A stretch of 11,388 bases of DNA from an uncultured Rickettsiales bacterium. GTDB taxonomy: Bacteria > Pseudomonadota > Alphaproteobacteria > UBA8366. Under the pieces are notes generated by a model. The model was not told the DNA's origin. It saw only the letters and a list, made by a program, of their open reading frames with translations, and searched no databases. A program made the position numbers and the translations under genes. The DNA is taken from contig CAJWTF010000127.1 of the NCBI GenBank assembly GCA_913046825.1, positions 1 through 11,388 of the forward strand. Reading direction: 5' to 3'. The first letter of the stretch is position 1; each line of letters opens with the position of its first letter. This document shows positions 1 through 7,318 of this stretch, piece after piece.

Positions 1-129
1 AAATCCAATGACCCTAACCAGCTGCGAGCATGTGCGATATCGCCGACCATAAGATCAACAGGATCGATGAGTTACTTCCGCGGAGATATGCTTGGCAGAG
101 CTAAGCAAAGGTAAACACTAGACGCTCAC
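1..129 (+). mobile_element. Right-end remnant of an IS66-family insertion sequence
   Basis: The plus strand at 36-104 encodes DIADHKINRIDELLPRRYAWQS followed by TAA (written here as DIADHKINRIDELLP, then RRYAWQS). This resembles the C-terminus of IS66-family transposases (TnpC), which typically end in a '..ADH..NRIDELLPW.W' motif. Upstream, the matching sequence (NDPNQLRA at about 10-33) is in another frame and this frame has stops, so the gene is decayed. About 25 bases after the stop, 'gacgctcac' at 121-129 resembles the 'GACGCTTAC' inner-to-outer end that I recall for IS66-type terminal repeats, so 129 is the proposed element edge. The rest of the element lies left of the window. Family assignment is from memory of the motif and is the main uncertainty. 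Confidence 0.6.
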
Positions 130-275
130 CGCCGATCGACGTCAGTTCGAGTTGTGCTAAATTTTGCTTTGATAACGCCTTCTTTCGTTGTCATGGAATA
201 CTGCACCTTCAGTGTACAAGTTCAATCGCTCGCCTCTAACACTTACCGGTTTAGGGGAGCATCCGGTCCATCCCA

Positions 276-693
276 TTAGCGAACGTGCCCACTATTCGGA
301 GAACTGCTGTCCCGCTCCGGTTCGACGCCATACCCCGCGCCCATATTATTTGCGCCGTTGGCGAGAGCAACAATCGGCATGAGCTCGCCGAACATTGCGT
401 CGGTCATCCCGAGCCGCTGAGCCAGCTCGATGTGGGCCTTGGCACAGAAATCGCTGTTGCCGGACACGCTGGCCGCGATATACAGCATCTCCTTCGTCAG
501 AGCCTCAAGCGCACCGGACGCGAGCCGCCTCTTTTGCATTTTCCCAATTGCGACGTAGAGTGGGCGGATGGAAAGCGAGCGTCTTCCAAAAATCGGAAAT
601 CTGGCCTGGACCGTGCGCCGCTAGAATTTCATCGTTTACGGCCCGCACTTCCGGATTGGCATCTTCGTATTCGGTTATTGGTACGTTGGGCAT
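276..693 (-). pseudogene. Frameshifted AhpD/carboxymuconolactone decarboxylase-like protein
   Basis: Two minus-strand reading frames together match one protein of the carboxymuconolactone decarboxylase (AhpD-like) family. The N-terminal part starts at ATG 691-693 (MPNVPITEYEDANPEVRAV..., containing DFWKTLAFHPPTLRRNWENAKE) and stops near 505. The C-terminal part continues in another frame from roughly 530 (SGALEALTKEMLYIAASVSG... to GYGVE, stop TAA 276-278). One extra base, roughly between 515 and 535, accounts for the break. Repaired, the product would be about 138 residues, a normal length for the family. AhpD-type proteins usually carry a CxxC redox pair followed by His. Here the site reads SDFCAKAH, so the first cysteine is serine and only the second Cys and the His remain. 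A GAAGG ribosome-binding site lies upstream of the ATG. A sequencing error could also explain the frameshift. The function before decay is unknown beyond the family. Confidence 0.78.
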
Positions 694-774
694 TTATGAA
701 CCTTCATCCTGCAATTCATCCGGGGTGTAATCGCTTCGGCTTCCTTGCCACAGGTCCCCGGTGTCTTGCGCCAC
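694..774 (-). other. Possible 26-residue reading frame abutting the AhpD-like gene
   Basis: On the minus strand a GTG at 772-774 opens a short frame (VAQDTGDLWQGSRSDYTPDE..., acidic and polar). Its TAA stop (694-696) directly touches the ATG of the AhpD-like gene (TAAATG). The GAAGG ribosome-binding site of that gene lies inside this frame. An in-frame TAG occurs about 18 bases before the GTG, so nothing longer is open. It may be the tail of a lost upstream gene, a tiny leader peptide, or chance. I recognise no family. The rest of 775-878 holds no gene that I can see. Confidence 0.2.
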
Positions 775-878
775 GACCGATCTCGTATTCCGCTATGCCG
801 TGAAAGTGATTGTTGCGATTTTACGCGACCATAAGAGTGTGAAACGCGGGACGTTAGTCCTAACAGAGGGTCGCTAAA

Positions 879-1901
879 TCAGAATGCCCGTTCGATCGAG
901 AAATCGATGGCTTCGCTCATTGCTGCTTTTGCTTCGCTGTCGGGAAAAATACCAAGGACGTCACGGGCGATGGACCCATAATGGCGGGCGCGCTCGATGG
1001 TATCGCGAAGGGCTCGACGTTTTCCCATCAATGCAATTGCATGCTCTAAATCACCGTCTTCCTGTTCCTGGCGCTCCAAGGTGCGCCGCCAGAATGTGCG
1101 TTCTTCATCTTCGCCGCGACGCCACGCAAGCACCACCGGCAAACTTATTTTTCCCTCGCGGAAGTCATCGCCGACGGTTTTGCCAAGCGCCGCTTGATCA
1201 GCCGAATAGTCGAGGGCATCGTCGACGAGTTGGAAAGCGATCCCCAAATTCATACCGTAGCTCTCGAGCGCTTCTTCTTCGGCTTTTGGACGCTCTGAGA
1301 CGACGGCGCCGATGCGCGCGGCAGCTGCGAACAATTTCGCGGTCTTCGAGCGAATCACTTCGAGATACGCCTCTTCGCTGGTCTCTGTATCGTTGGTGGT
1401 CAGTAGTTGCAGCACTTCGCCTTCGGCGATGACGGCGGACGCATCGCTCAGAATTTTCAAGACTTTGAGGGAACCGTCGCTCACCATCAGCTGAAACGCG
1501 CGGGAGAATAAAAAATCACCGACCAAGACGGAGGCTTCATTTCCCCATAACGCGTTGGCGCTCTCTTGGCCACGGCGCAGCATCGATTCATCGACTACGT
1601 CATCATGCAGCAGCGTCGCGGTATGAATGAACTCGACGCAGGTGGCCAACGTAATATGCCGGTCGCCCCCATAGTTGCAGAGGCGCGCGGCGGCCAAGGT
1701 CAGCATCGGTCGCAATCGTTTGCCGCCGGCGGCCACGATATGTCCGGCCAATTGCGGGATCAGCGGCGCACGGCTTTCCATCTTCTCAACGATCAGGCGG
1801 TTGACGCGATGCATGTCCTCCGCAACGATCTTTTCAATCGCGTCGAGAGAGGGCTTCGACCCTTCCTTGCGCGGTTCATCGAGGCTGACGACAATGCCCA
1901 A
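879..1901 (-). CDS. ispB: Long-chain (octa-/decaprenyl-type) polyprenyl diphosphate synthase
   Basis: This trans-prenyltransferase of 340 residues condenses isopentenyl diphosphate onto an allylic diphosphate to build the side chain of ubiquinone. It is cytosolic or loosely membrane-associated. Visible motifs are GGKRLRP (59-65, diphosphate/IPP binding), the first Asp-rich motif LLHDDVVDES (D100, D101, D104), QLVDDALDY (224-232, second Asp-rich motif) and GKISLP (250-255). The stretch FIHTATLLHDDVVDES is the same as I recall for E. coli IspB. The residue five before the first motif is Ala (A95), small as expected for a long-chain product. The start is TTG at 1899-1901: an in-frame TAA lies about 20 bases upstream, AGAGAG sits 10 bases upstream, and the resulting MGIVVSLDEPRK N-terminus fits alphaproteobacterial homologues. 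The exact chain length (C40 to C50) cannot be read from sequence alone. The gene is divergent from the methyltransferase gene. Confidence 0.93.
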   Translation of the reverse strand: MGIVVSLDEPRKEGSKPSLDAIEKIVAEDMHRVNRLIVEKMESRAPLIPQLAGHIVAAGGKRLRPMLTLAAARLCNYGGDRHITLATCVEFIHTATLLHDDVVDESMLRRGQESANALWGNEASVLVGDFLFSRAFQLMVSDGSLKVLKILSDASAVIAEGEVLQLLTTNDTETSEEAYLEVIRSKTAKLFAAAARIGAVVSERPKAEEEALESYGMNLGIAFQLVDDALDYSADQAALGKTVGDDFREGKISLPVVLAWRRGEDEERTFWRRTLERQEQEDGDLEHAIALMGKRRALRDTIERARHYGSIARDVLGIFPDSEAKAAMSEAIDFSIERAF

Positions 1902-1943
1902 AGGTTTGAACTCTCTTGATTAACGGGGCTTCAGATGGGACGG

Positions 1944-1971
1944 AGCATAGATGAAGGCCCGAATCGGTCAA
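1944..1971 (-). promoter_or_regulatory. Predicted sigma70-type promoter of the polyprenyl synthase gene
   Basis: On the minus strand, TTGACC (1966-1971, 5 of 6 to the -35 consensus) is followed after 16 bases by TATGCT (1944-1949, 4 of 6 to the -10 consensus). Transcription would start near 1937, giving a 5' leader of about 35 bases before the TTG start at 1901. The site lies in the 108-base divergent spacer shared with the methyltransferase gene. I saw no equally good promoter for the plus-strand gene there. Confidence 0.5.
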
Positions 1972-2009
1972 GAGCGACAGGCCGAATGTGCTTGGGATAG
2001 AAGGAAAGT

Positions 2010-2951
2010 ATGAAAGAACTATTGCGAATCAACGATCCCGTTCGGCTTTCCTGGCTGACATCGGTTCTCTCCGGCAGCGGGATAGAAGCCGTGGTCCTGG
2101 ATACCCACACGAGTATTCTGGAAGGGCAAATAGGAGCGATTCCATACCGTGTTATGGTGATCGACGAGGATTTCGAAGAGGCCCATGCGTTGATCGTCTC
2201 GGTTGAGCGAGACTTGGCCAAAACGGACGTCGGTACGTTGCTCGGCGGACGGGTTGCCTTGGATCAACCGAGAGAAGGCTACCGAGTGGCGATCGATCCC
2301 GTACTACTGGCAGCGTCAGTCCCGGCGCTTGAGAGTGGGTGCGTCTTGGATGTCGGCACAGGGGTCGGCGCCGCTGCCGTTTGTTATGCTTGGCGCTCGC
2401 CAGGGGTCGAGGTCATTGGCCTGGAATTGCAATCGTCGCTTAACGAATTGGCGATGGAGAATGGTGCTCGTAACGGTCTGCAGGATGACGTCCGCTTCCT
2501 GTGTGGCGATTTACTGGATCCGCCTTCGGAAGTCGCTTCAGGTTGTTTTGATCATGTAATGGCGAATCCTCCGTATTTACCCGCAAATCGCGCCGACACT
2601 CGGATCGGCGACGCGAAGGCGATCTCTCATATCGAGGGTGAGGCTGGATTGTTAGATTGGATCAAGTTTTGTCTGCGGATGGTGACGCCGAAGGGGGCAA
2701 TGACAATGATCCATCGAGCCGATCGGCTTGATGAGATATTAGCGGCATTGCATGGCCGCGCCGGAGAAATCGTGGTTTTCCCACTTTGGCCGAAGCGCGA
2801 AGTGTCCCCTAAGCGCGTAATAGTTCGCGCCCGCGCAGGCAGCAAGACGCCTTTGCGAATCAGTCCTGGCATGGTGCTGCACGAGGACGACGGAAGCTAT
2901 ACGAAAATGGCATCTAGAATTTTGTTGGATGGTGCGCCGATAGAGCTCTAG
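2010..2951 (+). CDS. DUF2007 domain fused to a TrmN6-type SAM-dependent methyltransferase
   Basis: The 313-residue protein has two parts. Residues 1 to about 68 (MKELLRINDPVRLSWL... IPYRVMVIDEDFEEA) form a DUF2007 domain, a small 'putative signal transducing protein' fold found beside or on other enzymes. Residues about 75-313 form a class I methyltransferase of the TrmN6/YfiC group: LLGGRVALDQP..GYR at 78-92, SAM-binding VLDVGTGVG (112-120), acidic E139 at the end of strand 2, and the NPPY motif (186-189) typical of enzymes that methylate amino groups of bases or glutamine. The substrate is uncertain: tRNA adenine N6 by analogy with TrmN6, or a protein. The start is ATG 2010 with AAGGAAA five bases upstream. 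The two domains are in one uninterrupted frame. In relatives I recall them as separate neighbouring genes, so this may be a fusion. Confidence 0.87.
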   Translation: MKELLRINDPVRLSWLTSVLSGSGIEAVVLDTHTSILEGQIGAIPYRVMVIDEDFEEAHALIVSVERDLAKTDVGTLLGGRVALDQPREGYRVAIDPVLLAASVPALESGCVLDVGTGVGAAAVCYAWRSPGVEVIGLELQSSLNELAMENGARNGLQDDVRFLCGDLLDPPSEVASGCFDHVMANPPYLPANRADTRIGDAKAISHIEGEAGLLDWIKFCLRMVTPKGAMTMIHRADRLDEILAALHGRAGEIVVFPLWPKREVSPKRVIVRARAGSKTPLRISPGMVLHEDDGSYTKMASRILLDGAPIEL

Positions 2952-2998
2952 TCGAGCATCTCTTGGATTGTGCCGCTGGAATGCCTAAGTAATCAGCT

Positions 2999-3871
2999 AT
3001 GATCGAAACTTCCTCTAAAATTGAATTCTTGCGCGGTGTTCCCATCGTGGGTGAAACATTGGCGAACGCTCTAGACAGTGCGCCAACGGTCGGTGTCTTG
3101 CGATTGAGCGGCATCATCGGATCCTCCGGCATGGGGCGGCGCACGGGCTTGGCGCTCGCCGAACAGGCATCGTCGATCGAGCGGGTCTTCAAGTTATCGC
3201 GGCTGAAGGCAGTCGCATTGGCGATCAATTCACCCGGCGGATCGCCGGTGCAGTCGGCCTTGCTTGCGGGTCGCATTCGCCAGTTGGCGGAAGAAAATGA
3301 AATCCCCGTCTACGCTTTTTGCGAGGATGTGGCGGCCTCGGGCGGGTATTGGCTGGCCTGCGCAGCTGAGGAGATTTATGCGGACCCTGCGTCCATAGTA
3401 GGCTCCATCGGTGTGGTCAGCGCCGGTTTCGGCTTCACGGATATGCTTGAAAAAATCGGTGTCGAGCGCCGCATCCACACGTCTGGCGAAAAGAAAGGAA
3501 TGCTCGATCCGTTCGTGCCCGAAGTCGAAGACGATCTGGAGCGGCTGCGCGAAATTCAGGAAGATATTCACGAGCAGTTCAAGGACTACGTCCGAAAACG
3601 CCGAGGCACGAAGCTCACCGCCAGTGAGGATATGCTGTTCAGCGGGGAGTTCTGGACCGGCCGGCGCTCGCAGGAGCTGGGCTTGATCGACGGGCTCGGC
3701 GACTTGCGCTCCGTGATGCGGGAGAAATTCGGCGAGAAGGTAAATTTACACTTGGTAGGTGGCCGTAAACGCTTCGGGTTGGGACGGTTGTTAGGCGGGC
3801 AGGCGGATCTCGTAGATCAAGGGGTCGCGGCCCTTGAAGATCGCGCATATTGGAGCCGCTTTGGCCTATAA
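2999..3871 (+). CDS. S49 family (SppA-like) serine peptidase
   Basis: This 290-residue Ser/Lys-dyad peptidase belongs to the signal-peptide-peptidase SppA/SohB superfamily, which degrades leftover signal peptides or membrane-protein fragments. Visible features are NSPGGS (77-82, oxyanion-hole region), the nucleophile in AASGGYWLA (S114), a SIVGSIGVVS segment (132-141), and SGEKKGMLDPF (162-172), whose K166 aligns with the general-base lysine of B. subtilis SppA. It is a single-domain, short form, about half the length of the duplicated E. coli SppA. No clear N-terminal signal or membrane segment is visible, so the membrane anchoring of classical SppA is not evident. It starts 47 bases after the methyltransferase stop, with a poor ribosome-binding site. 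A 44-base gap separates it from the next gene. Confidence 0.92.
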   Translation: MIETSSKIEFLRGVPIVGETLANALDSAPTVGVLRLSGIIGSSGMGRRTGLALAEQASSIERVFKLSRLKAVALAINSPGGSPVQSALLAGRIRQLAEENEIPVYAFCEDVAASGGYWLACAAEEIYADPASIVGSIGVVSAGFGFTDMLEKIGVERRIHTSGEKKGMLDPFVPEVEDDLERLREIQEDIHEQFKDYVRKRRGTKLTASEDMLFSGEFWTGRRSQELGLIDGLGDLRSVMREKFGEKVNLHLVGGRKRFGLGRLLGGQADLVDQGVAALEDRAYWSRFGL

Positions 3872-3915
3872 TGGGTCGGCTTGTATGGGCGCGTGTCCCC
3901 GTCTAAGTTCGCGCG

Positions 3916-4155
3916 ATGTTCGGTTTTAGTCTTACAAAAATCGTCGTGCTGGCGGCTATTGTTGCCGCCGTATGGTATGGTTTCAAATTCGTTGGCAGGC
4001 TTGAGAAGCGCGGCAAGGAAGACCTGGCGGAGGCTCGAAAGCCCGAACCGGTGGATGCCAAGGATGTCGGCGAGATGAGTAAATGCCCGAAATGCGACGC
4101 TTTCGTCGCCGCGAATGGAGCAATGAATTGCGGGCGATCAAATTGCCCGTATTAA
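3916..4155 (+). CDS. Small membrane-anchored protein with a four-cysteine zinc-ribbon-like tail
   Basis: A 79-residue protein in three parts: an N-terminal hydrophobic segment (about residues 6-26, KIVVLAAIVAAVWYGFKFV), a charged linker rich in Lys, Glu and Ala (27-53), and a C-terminal module with C57-P-K-C60 and C72-x4-C77 ending in PY. The cysteine spacing suggests one bound zinc ion or a redox site. The layout predicts an inner-membrane anchor with the cysteine module on one side. By the positive-inside rule, the basic residues after the segment suggest it faces the cytoplasm. It resembles uncharacterised small proteins seen near glyQ in alphaproteobacteria. I know no function. The gene sits between the S49 peptidase and glyQ on the same strand, with a weak ribosome-binding site. 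Confidence 0.8.
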   Translation: MFGFSLTKIVVLAAIVAAVWYGFKFVGRLEKRGKEDLAEARKPEPVDAKDVGEMSKCPKCDAFVAANGAMNCGRSNCPY

Positions 4156-4204
4156 GTCGCGAATTTGGGCATAAGATATATTGATTCATCCTTGAGGCGC
4201 CGAT

Positions 4205-4258
4205 ATGTTGCGCCGCAACAAACAGCCGACAGATTCGGCATGCGTATGGCCCCCGTGA
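4205..4258 (+). other. Possible 17-residue leader reading frame overlapping the glyQ start region
   Basis: ATG 4205 is preceded at a good distance by GAGGCG (4193-4198). It opens a 17-codon frame ([17 protein letters not shown]) that ends at TGA 4256-4258. That TGA overlaps an in-frame GTG of glyQ (GTGA, 4255-4258). The ribosome-binding site here is better than that of any candidate glyQ start. This could be a translationally coupled leader or a chance frame. No family is recognised. Confidence 0.25.
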
Positions 4259-5136
4259 CACCTGTATCGACATCAACAACCGACTTTCAGTCGCTGATCC
4301 TAACGCTTCATCAATTTTGGGCGGATAAGGGGTGCGTGATTCTGCAACCCTACGACATGGAAGTGGGAGCGGGCACTTTTCATCCGGCAACGACATTGCG
4401 GGCACTTGGCCCTGCGCCATGGAAGGCCGCATATGTGCAGCCGTCGCGCCGCCCAACCGACGGGCGCTATGGCGAGAACCCGAATCGGCTCCAGCATTAC
4501 TATCAGTATCAGGTGCTCTTGAAGCCCTCGCCTGAGAACAGCCAGGAACTGTATCTCGATAGTCTGCGCGCGCTCGGGATAGATCCGTTGGCGCATGACA
4601 TTCGCTTCGTCGAGGACGACTGGGAAAGCCCAACCCTGGGTGCCTGGGGGCTCGGTTGGGAGGTTTGGTGCGATGGGATGGAAGTCACTCAATACACCTA
4701 TTTCCAGCAAGTTGGCGGTTTCGACTGCGATCCGGTGTCGGTCGAGCTGACCTATGGATTGGAGCGCTTAGCCATGTACGTGCAAGGCGTTGAGAATGTC
4801 TACGATCTCGATTTCAACGGCAACGGCGTGACCTACGGCGATATATTCCACCAGGCAGAGGTCGAGTATTCGACCCACAACTTCGAATACGCCGATGTCG
4901 ATATGCTGCGCCGTCACTTTGAGGACGCGGAGACCGAATGCGCTGCTTTGCTGAAAGCGAACCTGGCGCTGCCGGCCTACGATCAATGTCTGAAGGCCAG
5001 CCATCGGTTCAATCTACTGGATGCGCGGGGGGCGATCAGCGTCACCGAACGCAAAGCCTATATCTTGCGGGTACGCGAACTCGCCAAAGGCTCCGCTGCC
5101 GCCTGGCTGAGAAGCCAAGGCGTGGAGGTCGAGTGA
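4240..5136 (+). CDS. glyQ: Glycyl-tRNA synthetase, alpha subunit
   Basis: This is the class II aminoacylation subunit of the bacterial alpha2-beta2 glycyl-tRNA synthetase, which activates glycine with ATP and, with GlyS, charges tRNA-Gly. Counting from ATG 4240 it has 298 residues, the normal family length. Diagnostic stretches are [20 protein letters not shown] (36-55), [16 protein letters not shown] (68-83), [20 protein letters not shown] and [14 protein letters not shown]. The frame stays open back to a TTG at 4165, but homology begins only near [15 protein letters not shown] 4240, ATG 4246 and GTG 4255 are all possible starts, and none has a strong ribosome-binding site. An AT-rich 'ataagatatatt' (4171-4182) just upstream could hold a -10 element, but no matching -35 is convincing. 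glyS follows after 102 bases that contain a palindromic repeat. Confidence 0.96.
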   Translation: MRMAPVTPVSTSTTDFQSLILTLHQFWADKGCVILQPYDMEVGAGTFHPATTLRALGPAPWKAAYVQPSRRPTDGRYGENPNRLQHYYQYQVLLKPSPENSQELYLDSLRALGIDPLAHDIRFVEDDWESPTLGAWGLGWEVWCDGMEVTQYTYFQQVGGFDCDPVSVELTYGLERLAMYVQGVENVYDLDFNGNGVTYGDIFHQAEVEYSTHNFEYADVDMLRRHFEDAETECAALLKANLALPAYDQCLKASHRFNLLDARGAISVTERKAYILRVRELAKGSAAAWLRSQGVEVE

Positions 5137-5149
5137 TGGTCTTTTTAAT

Positions 5150-5221
5150 GTTATTCCCGCGAAGGCGGGAATCCAGACAATCGGCGCTGTCAAACTGGAT
5201 TCCCGCCTTCTCGGGAATGAC
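5150..5221. repeat. Long palindromic dispersed repeat between glyQ and glyS
   Basis: Two 24-base arms (5153-5176 and 5195-5218) are reverse complements with one mismatch, separated by an 18-base loop. Extending to 27-base arms (5150-5176, 5195-5221) adds one mismatch. Each arm is itself a small hairpin (attcccgc-gaag-gcgggaat in the left arm). The core 'ATTCCCGC..GCGGGAATCCAG' looks like the common 'GTCATTCCCGCGAAAGCGGGAATCC' repetitive palindrome scattered in many proteobacterial chromosomes. It lies in the glyQ-glyS transcript and ends just before the GGAGGGG ribosome-binding site of glyS. RNA folded here could act as a partial terminator, an mRNA stabiliser, or a control on glyS translation. 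There is no T-run after it that would make a standard terminator. Confidence 0.85.
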
Positions 5222-5238
5222 GGCTGGAGGGGTGAGGG

Positions 5239-7311
5239 ATGCCTGAACTCCTGATCGAATTATTTTCCGAGGAAATTCCGGCCCGCATGCAGAAGCGGGC
5301 GTCGGACGATCTGAAGCGACTTGTCACCGATGGCTTGAAAGCGGGCGGCCTCATATTCACTTCTGCCGAAGCCTTTGCGACGCCGCGCCGATTGGCGCTG
5401 GTGGTTGATGGTCTGCCGGAAAAACAGCCGGACGTTCGCGAAGAGCGCCGAGGCCCCCGCGCCGACGCACGCGAGAAAGCGCTCGCTGGGTTTAAAGGCT
5501 CGCTACCTGACGGCGCTGAAGTTGAAGAGCGAGAGACCGTAAAAGGAACTTTCCTGTATGCGGTCGTCGAGAAGAAGGGGACTGACACCGCCAGCGTGCT
5601 TGGTGATCTCGTTGCGGACACAGTTCGAAAATTACCATGGCAGAAATCGATGCGCTGGGGTGAGGGTGAGCTGAGATACGTCCGGCCCCTGCAATCCGTC
5701 CTTTGTCTGTTCAATGGGAATCCTGTGCAGGGGGAAATCGAACTCGGTAATGGAAGGGTACTTGCATTCGGCTCCCAAGTTGCCGGACACCGTTTTATGT
5801 CGGATGGGAAATTTAACGTTACTTCATTCGATGATTACAAATCCGGTCTTCTAAATGCCAAGGTCATGCTCGACGTGGCGGACAGGCGGGCGAAGATTAA
5901 TATTGACTTAAATGCGCTCTCCGACGCAGCGGGGCTTGTGGTGCGCGATGACCCGGCCTTGCTCGATGAAGTGAGCGGTCTTGTGGAATGGCCGGTGGTG
6001 CATCTCGGTGCTATTGATGATGAATTCATGGAAGTGCCGGATGAGGTGCTGATCACCTCGATGCGCTCGCACCAGAAATATTTCTCGCTTCTGAATGCGG
6101 ACGGCTCGCTCGCACCGTGCTTTGGTGTCGTCGCCAATATGGAAGCGGAAGACGGCGGCAAAGCCATTGTTGCCGGGAACGAGCGCGTGTTGCGCGCAAG
6201 GCTGGCGGACGCCAAGTTCTTTTGGGATCAGGACCGCAAGGCATCGCTTGCGAGCAAAGCGCCCTCGCTGAAAGGCGTGGTGTTTCACGCAAAGCTCGGC
6301 ACTCTCGACGAGAAAGTCGAGCGGGTGCATGCATTGGCGGTGGAAATGTCGGTCTATGTGCAGGGTGCCGATAAAGATCAGGTGCGCTCCGCCGCGCGAC
6401 TTGCTAAAGCCGATCTCGTTACCGATATGGTCAGCGAGTTCCCGGAACTGCAAGGCGTGATGGGCTGTTACTATGCACGCCACGACGGCGAATCGGATGC
6501 GGTTGCGAAAGCCATCGCGGACCACTATTCACCACAAGGTCCGAACGACCGCTGCCCCTCTGCCCCCGTGTCCGTGTGTGTGTCGCTTGCGGACAAGATC
6601 GATACGCTGGTTGGCTTCTGGGCCATCGAAGAGAAACCAACCGGCTCCCGCGACCCATACGCGCTGCGTCGCGCGGCGCTCGGCGTGATCCGCTTAATTG
6701 TCGAGAATGAACTACGTGTTCCCTTGTCGGCAGTATTCGCGCAATCGAGCGCGCTTTACGGTACTACTGCCGGCGCCTTTGATGGACCGGACCTTCTCAG
6801 CTTCTTCGCCGACCGGATGAAAGTACATCTGCGCGAGCAGGGAGTTAGACACGATTTGGTTTCGTCCATATTTGCGCTCTCTGATGAAGACGATCTGGTG
6901 AGGCTTTTGGCGCGGGTGGATGCGTTGAAGGATTTTGTCGTGAGTGATGACGGAGCGAATTTGCTGACCGCGTATAAGCGGGCAGCGAATATTCTCGCCA
7001 TTGAAGAAAATAAAGACGACGCGAGTTACGATGTTGCTGCGGACCGGGAATTGTTCGCGGAAGACGAAGAAACGCGCATATCAGAAGCACTCGAGCAAAG
7101 CTTGGCACGCGCGGAGACTGCAGTCGCGACGGAGGAATTCGCGATGGCAATGAGCGCTTTGTCTGAATTGCGTGGACCCGTCGATACATTCTTCGATGTC
7201 GTGACCGTAAATGCAGAGGACGCCGCGCTTCGCGTCAATCGACTGAAACTTCTATCGGAAATTCGAACGACCATGAATCGAGTTGCAGACTTCAGCCAGA
7301 TCGAAGGATAG
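5239..7311 (+). CDS. glyS: Glycyl-tRNA synthetase, beta subunit
   Basis: This 690-residue subunit recognises tRNA-Gly and supports the GlyQ active site in the alpha2-beta2 enzyme. It starts MPELLIELFSEEIPARMQ, a classic GlyS N-terminus, with a strong GGAGGGG site (5225-5231) eight bases before ATG 5239. Further landmarks are FATPRRLAL near residue 46, the KSMRWGEGELRYVRP stretch (136-150), an HD-like region with H415-D416 and LADKIDTLVGFW (D452, K453), GSRDPYALRRAALG after it, and a C-terminal DALR-like anticodon-binding domain over roughly the last 120 residues. The length is normal and no break was seen. Its stop is 7 bases before the ppdK start, so the two are probably co-transcribed. Confidence 0.98.
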   Translation: MPELLIELFSEEIPARMQKRASDDLKRLVTDGLKAGGLIFTSAEAFATPRRLALVVDGLPEKQPDVREERRGPRADAREKALAGFKGSLPDGAEVEERETVKGTFLYAVVEKKGTDTASVLGDLVADTVRKLPWQKSMRWGEGELRYVRPLQSVLCLFNGNPVQGEIELGNGRVLAFGSQVAGHRFMSDGKFNVTSFDDYKSGLLNAKVMLDVADRRAKINIDLNALSDAAGLVVRDDPALLDEVSGLVEWPVVHLGAIDDEFMEVPDEVLITSMRSHQKYFSLLNADGSLAPCFGVVANMEAEDGGKAIVAGNERVLRARLADAKFFWDQDRKASLASKAPSLKGVVFHAKLGTLDEKVERVHALAVEMSVYVQGADKDQVRSAARLAKADLVTDMVSEFPELQGVMGCYYARHDGESDAVAKAIADHYSPQGPNDRCPSAPVSVCVSLADKIDTLVGFWAIEEKPTGSRDPYALRRAALGVIRLIVENELRVPLSAVFAQSSALYGTTAGAFDGPDLLSFFADRMKVHLREQGVRHDLVSSIFALSDEDDLVRLLARVDALKDFVVSDDGANLLTAYKRAANILAIEENKDDASYDVAADRELFAEDEETRISEALEQSLARAETAVATEEFAMAMSALSELRGPVDTFFDVVTVNAEDAALRVNRLKLLSEIRTTMNRVADFSQIEG

Positions 7312-7318
7312 ATCGCAA

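Noticed and set aside
130..275. Gene or RNA between the IS66 end and the AhpD-like gene
   Set aside because: Neither strand gives a frame with recognisable features or a convincing structured RNA.
285..803. 172-residue plus-strand frame over the AhpD-like gene
   Set aside because: It is the antisense shadow of the frameshifted minus-strand gene, whose two frames match a known family.
840..878. Terminator after the polyprenyl synthase gene (GGGAC-GTTA-GTCC near 848-861)
   Set aside because: The stem is only 4 to 5 bases and there is no T-run on the minus strand.
4165..4239. Upstream extension of glyQ from TTG 4165
   Set aside because: It adds 25 residues without resemblance to GlyQ N-termini and has no ribosome-binding site. 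Normal family length is reached from 4240-4255.
5150..5221. CRISPR-like repeat or intrinsic terminator
   Set aside because: There is only one palindrome, with no repeat-spacer series and no U-run after the stem. It fits a dispersed palindromic repeat better.
7283..7318. Upstream extension of ppdK from TTG 7283
   Set aside because: It lies inside the glyS end, whereas ATG 7319 has a GAAGGA site and gives the standard MSKWVYVFG start.
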